This document shows, one piece after another, positions 55,894 to 64,000 of a stretch of 64,000 nt of DNA (positions are counted from its first letter, which is position 1; each line of letters opens with the position of its first letter). This DNA is from Halovulum sp039180525 (GTDB lineage: Bacteria > Pseudomonadota > Alphaproteobacteria > Rhodobacterales > Rhodobacteraceae): assembly GCA_039180525.1 (NCBI GenBank), contig JBCDDF010000006.1:1-64000 (forward strand), in the 5' to 3' direction. Position numbers and translations under genes: made by a program. The notes beneath the pieces are model-generated. The model did not search any database, was not told where the DNA came from, and worked only from the letters and a program-made list of their open reading frames with translations.

Positions 55894-56793
55894 TCAGGGC
55901 CATTTCGCCACCGGCGGCAGCGACATCAGCACCGCCTCCGGGTTATGGCCGGTTTGCAGCCCGAACTGCGTACCGCGGTCGTAGACCAGGTTGAATTCGG
56001 CGTAGCGCCCACGTTTGACCAACTGCCAATCGCGATCGGCCTCGGTCCAGGGTTCTTTAAGCCGCCGCTCGGTCACCGGGACAAAGGCGTCGATGAAGGC
56101 GCGGCCGACATCCTGGGTAAAGGCGAAGTCCGACTCCCAATCGCCGGTGTTCAGATCGTCGTAGAAAATTCCTCCAACCCCGCGGGGCTCCTGCCAATGC
56201 TTGATCATGAAGTACTCGTCCGCCCACGCCTTGAACCGCGGGTAATAGCCAGGGTCGTGCCGGTCGCAGGCGGCCTGCAGCGCGGCGTGGAAATGGGCGG
56301 TGTCCTCGGCCACCTCCACCATCGGGTTCAGATCCGACCCGCCGCCGAACCACCAGGCGCCCGGGGTCCAGAACATCCGCGTGTTCATGTGCACCGCCGG
56401 GGTCTTGGGCGAACGCATATGCGCCACCAGGCTGATGCCCGACGCCCAGAACCGGGGGTCTTCCTCCAGCCCCGGGATCTCCTTGCGCGCGGTCAGGCTT
56501 TTCTGCGCCTGCGCGCCCAATTGCCCATAAACGGTGGAGATGTTCACGCCGACCTTCTCGAACACGCGGCCGTCGCGCATGACCGACATCACCCCGCCAC
56601 CGGCATCGCCGCCGCCCGCGCCTTCGCGGTGGGTTTCCTTGCGCGAAAACCGGCCGGCGGGCAGATCGGCATGCGGGCCCCAATCCTGCGCATCCTCCAG
56701 CCCCTCGAAGGCGGCGCAGATCATGTCGCGCAACTCGGTGAACCAAGCGCTGGCGCGGGCCTTTCGATCGTCGAACACATCTTGCACGGTCAT
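55894..56793 (-). CDS. hemF: Oxygen-dependent coproporphyrinogen III oxidase
   Basis: 299 residues. Oxidative decarboxylation of coproporphyrinogen III in haem/bacteriochlorophyll synthesis. GRVFEKVGVNISTVYG is near the start, HMNTRMFWTPGAWWFGGGSD and LNPM the signature, then GVGGIFYDDLNTGDWES and KRGRYAEFNLVYDRGTQFGL. No second hem gene is near. A palindrome GGACAAATGTCC (56849-56860) lies in its upstream region. Confidence 0.97.
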   Translation of the reverse strand: MTVQDVFDDRKARASAWFTELRDMICAAFEGLEDAQDWGPHADLPAGRFSRKETHREGAGGGDAGGGVMSVMRDGRVFEKVGVNISTVYGQLGAQAQKSLTARKEIPGLEEDPRFWASGISLVAHMRSPKTPAVHMNTRMFWTPGAWWFGGGSDLNPMVEVAEDTAHFHAALQAACDRHDPGYYPRFKAWADEYFMIKHWQEPRGVGGIFYDDLNTGDWESDFAFTQDVGRAFIDAFVPVTERRLKEPWTEADRDWQLVKRGRYAEFNLVYDRGTQFGLQTGHNPEAVLMSLPPVAKWP

Positions 56794-56907
56794 CGTAGCG
56801 GACCCTCACCTGTCAGAAATTTCCGACGCATAGACTATCAAAGAAAAAGGACAAATGTCCGGCTGACAATTTGGCGCGGATGGTGTAGACGTCCGGGGAC
56901 TCATGAC

Positions 56908-57004
56908 GGAGGGGTTTGGATGCGATTCTTGAAGGACTGGCCATCTAGCTGATCGGCGCGTCCTCGGGGCCCGTCGGGCACCCAAAGGCATCCTCCCCTT
57001 TTTT
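56908..57004 (+). promoter_or_regulatory. Possible leader peptide and terminator before the ABC operon
   Basis: GGAGGGG (56908-56914) precedes a ten-residue open frame MRFLKDWPSS (56920-56952). The DNA over its start (GGGG-ttt-GGATGC) can pair with GCATCC-t-CCCC at 56988-56998, followed directly by TTTTTT (56999-57004). A second short frame (MTEGFGCDS, 56903) overlaps. The layout is that of a translated leader followed by an intrinsic terminator, 30 bp before the first ABC gene. Confidence 0.45.
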
Positions 57005-57033
57005 CAACTCTCGCGCCCATAGGAGCGCCCGTC

Positions 57034-58872
57034 ATGTTTCGCCGTTTCGAAAATCTGATCGACCCGTTCGCGCCGTTTCCGGCCAAGACACCGCCCGTAT
57101 CCGTGTGGCGGTTCGTAAAATCGCAACTCTTCCCGTTCCGCCTGCCCATGGTCTGGATGGCGCTGACCGGCATCGCCGTGGCGCTGATGGAATCGGGGCT
57201 GATCTTTTATAGCGGCCGCGTCATCGACCTGATGAGCGAGGCTGGCGCCGGCGCGTTCTGGGCCGCGCATGGGCTGGAGATGGTCGTCGCCGCCGCCTTG
57301 ATCCTGTTCCTGCGGCCGGTGGTGATCGGGCTGAACCACCTGCTGTTGGAACAAACGCTGGCCGGCAACATGCAGGAACAGGTGCGCTGGCGCACGCACA
57401 GGCACATGCTGGGCCAGTCCTCGGCGTTCTTTCAGAACGATTTTGCCGGACGGCTGTCGAACCGGGTCATGCAGATGGGCCCGGCGGTCGAAGACGCGAC
57501 CTATATGACGTTCGAGGGGTTGTGGTATTCGATAACCTACGTCCTGGGGGCTTTGTTCATCCTCAGCCAGATCGACATCCGCATCGCCGCCCCGCTGGCG
57601 CTGTGGCTGGCGGCTTACATCCTCTACACCCGGTCGATCGCGCGGCGCGTGGCGGTGGCGTCGGAAAAATGGTCGGACGCGCGGTCGCTGGTCGCGGGCC
57701 GGGTCGTGGATTCCTATGCCAATATCGAAACGGTGAAGCTGTTCGCCCATGGCGACCGCGAGGAAGCCTATGTGCTGTCGGCAATGCGGCGGCTGCGGCT
57801 GCGGTTCCAGCGGTTTCTGCGGCTGATGACCGAATTGTCCTTTGTGCTGAACGCAATCAACGGGCTGCTGATCGTCGGTGTGCTGGGCCCCGCGATCTGG
57901 TTGTGGAGCCGCGGGCTGGTCACCGTGGGCGAGGTCGCGGCGGCGGCGGCGCTGACGATCCGGCTGAACGGGATGAGCGGTTGGATCATGTGGGTGATCA
58001 TCCGGCTGTTCGAACATGCCGGTGTGATCTCCGAGGGGCTACGGTCGATCGCCAAGCCGCATGATGTCGTGGACGCGCCGGGCGCGCCAGCGCTGGCGCT
58101 GAGCGATGGGCGGATCGAGTTCCGCGATGTCGTGCACCACTACGGCCGTGGCTCGGGCGGGCTGGACGGCGTGTCACTGATCATCGAGCCGGGCCAGCGC
58201 GTCGGTCTGGTCGGCCGGTCTGGCGCGGGCAAGTCGAGCCTGGTGAACCTGCTGTTACGGTTCCGCGATGCCGAGGGCGGGCAGATCCTGATCGACGGTC
58301 AGGACGTGGCCGCGGTGACCCAGGACAGCCTGCGCCAGCAGATCGGCATGGTCACGCAGGACAGCTCGCTTTTGCACCGGTCGGTGCGGGCCAACATCCT
58401 CTATGGCCGGCCGGAGGCTAGCGAGGCGCAAATGATCGCCGCCGCGGAACGGGCCGAGGCGCATGTCTTCGTGCAGGATCTGCGCGACCCCAAGGGCCGC
58501 GCGGGCTATGACGCGCAGGTCGGCGAACGGGGGGTGAAACTGTCCGGCGGTCAGCGTCAGCGGATCGCACTGGCCCGGGTGATCCTGAAGGATGCGCCGA
58601 TCCTGGTGCTGGACGAGGCGACCTCGGCGCTCGACTCGGAAGTCGAGGCCGCGATCCAGGGTACGCTGTACGGTGTGATGGAGGGCAAGACGGTGATCGC
58701 CATCGCCCACCGGCTTTCGACCATCGCCCAGATGGATCGGATCGTGGTGCTGGACGAAGGCCGCGTGGTCGAGGATGGCACCCATGACGACCTGCTGGCC
58801 AAGGGCGGGCTTTACGCCCAGCTTTGGGCGCGCCAGTCGGGCGGGTTTTTGGGCGTGGAGGCGGCGGAGTGA
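57034..58872 (+). CDS. ABC half-transporter (exporter), first of three
   Basis: 612 residues: six-helix type IV transmembrane domain (1-330) and NBD with Walker A GRSGAGKS (about 392), Q-loop, LSGGQRQRIALARV and Walker B ILVLDEATSALDSE, H-loop IAIAHRLSTIAQ. All catalytic residues are intact. It is most like MsbA/MDR-type homodimeric exporters. Substrate unknown. It overlaps the next gene by four bases (GTGA). Confidence 0.93.
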   Translation: MFRRFENLIDPFAPFPAKTPPVSVWRFVKSQLFPFRLPMVWMALTGIAVALMESGLIFYSGRVIDLMSEAGAGAFWAAHGLEMVVAAALILFLRPVVIGLNHLLLEQTLAGNMQEQVRWRTHRHMLGQSSAFFQNDFAGRLSNRVMQMGPAVEDATYMTFEGLWYSITYVLGALFILSQIDIRIAAPLALWLAAYILYTRSIARRVAVASEKWSDARSLVAGRVVDSYANIETVKLFAHGDREEAYVLSAMRRLRLRFQRFLRLMTELSFVLNAINGLLIVGVLGPAIWLWSRGLVTVGEVAAAAALTIRLNGMSGWIMWVIIRLFEHAGVISEGLRSIAKPHDVVDAPGAPALALSDGRIEFRDVVHHYGRGSGGLDGVSLIIEPGQRVGLVGRSGAGKSSLVNLLLRFRDAEGGQILIDGQDVAAVTQDSLRQQIGMVTQDSSLLHRSVRANILYGRPEASEAQMIAAAERAEAHVFVQDLRDPKGRAGYDAQVGERGVKLSGGQRQRIALARVILKDAPILVLDEATSALDSEVEAAIQGTLYGVMEGKTVIAIAHRLSTIAQMDRIVVLDEGRVVEDGTHDDLLAKGGLYAQLWARQSGGFLGVEAAE

Positions 58873-60718
58873 TCCGCCGCCTCGGCGACGGGCTGGTCGC
58901 CTGGCTGACCGCTTGGGTCGCCCCTTTCGCCCCCGCCGACGGCCCGCCTCCGGGCGAGTTGCGCGCCTTTTGCCGCTGGGCGCTCAGCGGGTCGGAACCG
59001 GCGATTGCGCTGGGCATCGGCGTGACGCTGGTGGCCGGCGCGTCGGAATTGGTGGCGGCCTGGTTCACCGGCTGGGCCATCGACACCGCCATCGCCGCCG
59101 GACCGGGCGATTTCTGGGGCAGCTTCGGCCCGATCCTGGCCGCGGGCGTGGCGTTCTTTCTGCTGCTGCGCCCGCTGATCTTTGTCGCCGACGCCTCGAT
59201 GACGACGATCCTGCTAGGCCCGCATCTGTTCCCGCTGATCCTCAGCCGCATCCACCGGCACACGCTGGGTCATTCGATGCGCTATTTCGAAAACGACTTC
59301 GCCGGCCGTATCAGCCAGAAGGAACTGCAAACCGCTCGCGCGCTGACCGATATCGTCGTGGAACTGGTCGATGTGGTCTTCTTCATCCTGGCGATGTTTC
59401 TGGGCGCGCTGGTGGTGCTGGGCCAGATCGACGCCCGGCTTTTGGCGATGATCCTGGTGTGGTTCGCGGCCTATCTGCTGCTCTTGCGGGCGTTCATCCC
59501 GCGCATCCAGGCGCTGGCGGCCGCACGCGCCGGCGCGCGGACGGCGGTGACCGGGCAGATCGTGGACACGCTGTCCAACATCTCCACCGTGAAGCTGTTC
59601 GCCCGCGACGATTTCGAGGATCGTGCCGCGCTGGACGAGATGGACATGCTGCGCCGCCGGTCGATCGCGTTTGGCGCCGTCTCGGCCTTGTTCCGTTGGC
59701 TGTTGATGACACTGTCCGGCGCGCTGCCGCTGCTTTGCATCACCGCGGGGGTCTATCTGTGGTCGACGGGCGCGGCCAGTGCGGGCGATATCGCGGTGGC
59801 CGCCATGGTCGGCGCGCGGATCAGCCAAGTGACGAACCGGGTCAGCGTGGCGCTGGTCAATGTCTTCTCCAACCTCGGCGAGATCGCGGACGGGGTCGAA
59901 ACCCTGACCCCGCGCCACGAAATCACCGACCGGCCCCACGCCGCCGCGCGTGCCGATCACGGCGCGGTGGTCTTTGAGAACGTCACCTTCCGCTATGGCG
60001 GCGCGGTCCCGGCGCTGACCGATTTCTCACTGACCATCGCGCCAGGGGAAAAGGTGGCGCTGGTGGGGGCTTCGGGCGCGGGGAAGTCGACCGTCACTTC
60101 GTTGCTGCTGAGGCTCTACGATGTCGAGGAGGGGCGCGTGACTCTGGCCGGGCGCGACATTCGCGACCTTAGCCAGGCGGCGCTGCGCCAGCAGGTGTCG
60201 GTGGTGCGCCAGGAAACCGCGATGTTCAACCGATCGGCCCTGGAAAACATCCGCTATGGCCGGCCCCAGGCGACGGATGCACAGGTGCACGAGGCCGCCG
60301 AACGGGCGGAGGCGCATGGCTTCATCGGCGATCTGGCCGACCATAACGGCCGCCGCGGCTATGCCGCGCGGCTGGGCGAACGCGGCGTGAAATTGTCCGG
60401 CGGACAGCGCCAGCGCATCGCCCTGGCCCGGGCCATTCTCAAGGATGCGCCCGTCCTGGTGTTGGATGAGGCCACATCGGCCCTAGATTCAGAGGTCGAG
60501 GCCCGCATCCAGCGCGCGCTGGCAGAGGTTATGGCGGGCAAGACGGTACTTGCGATCGCGCACCGGCTCAGCACGATCGCCCATATGGATAGGATTGTCG
60601 TGATGGCGGCGGGGCAAATCGTGGAACAAGGCAGCCATGCCGCGCTGTTGGCGCGCGGCGGCGCCTATGCCGGGTTCTGGGCGCGCCAGTCGGGCGGCTT
60701 TCTGGACGCCGCGGCGGG

Positions 60719-60722
<4 letters not shown>
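58869..60722 (+). CDS. ABC half-transporter (exporter), second of three
   Basis: 617 residues from a GTG that overlaps the previous stop (GTGA). The same architecture: TMD 1-340, NBD with GASGAGKSTVTSLLLRLYD, LSGGQRQRIALARAI, VLVLDEATSALDSE and AIAHRLSTIAHMD. It closely resembles the first and third proteins, in particular LSNIKTVKLFARDD-type linker sequence, so the set arose by tandem duplication. All three could pair in several ways. Confidence 0.93.
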
Positions 60723-62550
<1,828 letters not shown>

Positions 62551-62554
<4 letters not shown>

Positions 62555-63270
62555 CCGAGCGGCTGGATCAGGCGCTGGTGCGGCGCGGGCTGGCGCCCAG
62601 CCGCGCTCGGGCGCAGGCGCTGATCGCGGGCGGTCAGGTCAGCATCGACGGGGTGGTGGCGCGCAAAGCCGCCGCGTCGGTGGGCGATGCGGCGCTGAGC
62701 GTGCGTGACGCCGACCCCTGGGTGTCCCGCGGCGCGCATAAGTTGCTCCATGCGTTGGATCATTTTGACATGACGCCGGCGGGTCTGGCGCTGGATATCG
62801 GCGCCTCGACCGGCGGATTTACGCAAGTCCTGCTGGCACGCGGGGCGGAAAGGGTGGTGGCGATCGATGTCGGGCGGGGCCAGATGCATGCCAGCCTGGC
62901 CGCCGACCCGCGCGTCGACAATCGGCCCGGCGTGAACGCGCGGATGCTGGATGCCGCCGATCTGCCGGCCGCGGATTGGGTGGTCTGCGATGTGTCGTTC
63001 ATCTCTGCCACCAAGGTTCTGTCCGCACCGTTGGCGGCCGCGCGTCCGGGTGCGTGCCTGGTCTGTCTGGTCAAGCCGCAATTCGAACTGGAGCCTACGC
63101 GCATCGGCAAGGGTGGGATCGTCAAGGACGCGGCGGCGCGGGCGGAGGCCTGCGCCAAGCTGCGCGATTGGGTTACGACGGCCGGCTGGGCGGTTCTGGG
63201 GCTGACCGACAGCCCCATCCCCGGCAAGGACGGCAACCGCGAATTCCTGCTGGCCGCGCGCAAGGACTAA
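62551..63270 (+). CDS. tlyA: TlyA-family RNA methyltransferase/haemolysin A (AUA start)
   Basis: 239 residues when read from an ATA codon. S4 RNA-binding domain (AERLDQALVRRGLAPSRARA, QALIAGGQVSIDG) and FtsJ-like methyltransferase domain (LALDIGASTGGFTQVLLARGA, CDVSFISATKVL, LVKPQFELEP). It 2'-O-methylates rRNA in relatives. The nearest standard start, GTG 62578, would delete the RLDQAL of the S4 domain. ATA 62551 has GGAGG seven bases upstream and overlaps the stop of the ABC gene (ATAG). No ATG, GTG or TTG stands in this frame between the SD and the domain. Confidence 0.9.
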
Positions 63271-63764
63271 GCGGCGCGCAACGCCTCCAGATCCAGCGGC
63301 GCATTGACCATCTTTAAAACGCCATCGGCGCCAAGCGGCCAGTCTTCGCGGGGTTTGTCCCAGTAAAGCTCCACGCCGTTCTCATCCGGGTCGCGCAGAT
63401 ACAGCGCCGCGCTGACACCATGGTCGGCAGAGCCGTCGAGCGCGATGCCGGCGGTCTCTACCCGGCGCAGCGCCGCGCCCAGGTCGGCCCGGGTGGGGTA
63501 AAGAAAGGCGGTGTGGGAAAGTCCGGTATGCCCCGACGGCGGCGGTGTGCCGCCCGGGCTGGACCAGGTATTCAGCCCCAGGTGGTGGTGATAGCCGCCG
63601 GCGGACAGGAACGCCGCGCCGGGGCCGTAACGCTGCACCACATCCAGGCCGATGACCCCGGAGTAGAACGCAATCGCGCGGTTGAGATCGGCGACTTTCA
63701 AATGGACATGCCCGATGCGCAGCCCGGCGGGGGCGGGATCGGAGGCAGGGGTTTGCACACGCAT
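63267..63764 (-). CDS. VOC family (glyoxalase/dioxygenase-fold) protein
   Basis: 165 residues: a VOC fold with IGHVHLKVADLNRAIAFYSG, SAGGYHHHLGLNTW (metal His) and LYLRDPDENGVELYWDKP (metal Glu). Bears resemblance to catechol-2,3-dioxygenase-like VOC proteins but the substrate is unknown. Its stop overlaps that of tlyA (convergent). Confidence 0.9.
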   Translation of the reverse strand: MRVQTPASDPAPAGLRIGHVHLKVADLNRAIAFYSGVIGLDVVQRYGPGAAFLSAGGYHHHLGLNTWSSPGGTPPPSGHTGLSHTAFLYPTRADLGAALRRVETAGIALDGSADHGVSAALYLRDPDENGVELYWDKPREDWPLGADGVLKMVNAPLDLEALRAA

Positions 63765-63865
63765 GGCACGCTCCGTTTTGTTCCGTACTGAGAACTATTG
63801 CGGGCGATGAGGCTTTAAACGGCTTCAATTGGAAACAGTATGTTCGGGATTGACGGCGTCTGACC

Positions 63866-64000
63866 CTAGACGACCGGGGCGCCGAGTTGCGTGGCGAGGT
63901 CATCGAAATCGGCGGCCACCATCGTCCAGTCGCCATCGGGAGCCAGATCCTTGGCCTGGCCCGGCCCGTGTTCGGTGGGCCGCGGCACAAAGGCGGTCCG
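63866..64000 (-). CDS. Type II haloacid dehalogenase-like protein (C-terminus only)
   Basis: Only the last 44 residues are in the window. TAFVPRPTEHGPGQAKDLAP followed by DGDWTMVAADFDDLATQLG matches the C-terminal end of (S)-2-haloacid dehalogenases (HAD type II). The rest is beyond 64000. Confidence 0.8.
   Translation of the reverse strand, partial: RTAFVPRPTEHGPGQAKDLAPDGDWTMVAADFDDLATQLGAPVV

Noticed and set aside
56794..56880. PpsR (TGT-N12-ACA) or FNR sites before hemF
   Set aside because: TGT and ACA occur but not with the right spacing; TTGAT lacks its second half.
62578..63270. GTG start for tlyA
   Set aside because: It would remove RLDQAL from the S4 domain and has no Shine-Dalgarno at the right distance.

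Overview
The window is chromosomal DNA from a high-GC alphaproteobacterium, most likely a member of the Rhodobacterales (Rhodobacteraceae/Roseobacter relatives). The evidence is the five-gene atpHAGDC operon without F0 genes, the Hsp20-DUF1150 pair, the purE-purK-DUF465 block, a DUF2125 protein, the TIGR01459-type HAD protein, and the ATGA/GTGA translational couplings throughout. Assignments rest on reading motifs and gene order by eye; no database search was run.

Layout. 1-10.5 kb: a DUF2125 protein, a ChaC-like cyclotransferase, a LysM/solute-binding-like periplasmic protein divergent from a MotA/ExbB-like plus MotB/OmpA-like pair, a membrane-anchored coiled-coil protein and a protein that faintly resembles GvpL/GvpF. 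Two high-GC stretches of about 1.5 kb here hold no gene I can support. 10.5-12.5 kb is a small scar of transferred DNA: an immunity-like gene, a nonsense-interrupted CdiA-type toxin C-terminus and a 5' fragment of an IS3-family transposase. 12.5-24.3 kb is core: clpA, gloB, a methyltransferase, atpHAGDC (with a foreign-looking methyltransferase between atpD and atpC and a Stf0-like sulfotransferase after atpC) and prs.

24.4-34.4 kb: a DsbA-type isomerase, an alpha/beta hydrolase, threonine aldolase, a YcgN protein, ribF, a MaoC protein, a polytopic membrane protein, a HAD protein, a TraB/GumN protein and groES-groEL under a CIRCE operator. 34.6-46.4 kb: Nudix, DMT, GT-B-like and sugar transferase genes, a two-repeat DUF1508 protein, purEK, DUF465, a heat-shock hsp20-DUF1150-aroA block with a sigma-32-like promoter, a patatin, trxB, an Lrp regulator, a Nudix and a DUF998-like protein. 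46.7-57 kb: a lower-GC membrane protein, an ECF42-type sigma factor with its YCII partner, Hsp33, an MFS transporter, an IS3 3' remnant, a CoA-Nudix, a CCA-adding enzyme, LysE, a SnoaL-like protein, soxR with a consensus operator driving an unannotated 54-codon gene, and hemF. 57-63.3 kb is an operon of three tandem ABC half-exporters translationally coupled to tlyA, which appears to start with AUA. A VOC protein and a partial haloacid dehalogenase end the window.

No single large novel system is visible. The best leads are small: the SoxR-box microprotein, the AUA start of tlyA, a 115-bp two-hairpin repeat at two convergent gene ends, a possible leader peptide/terminator before the exporter operon, and the degraded CDI toxin-immunity module. 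No tRNA, rRNA or CRISPR array was seen.
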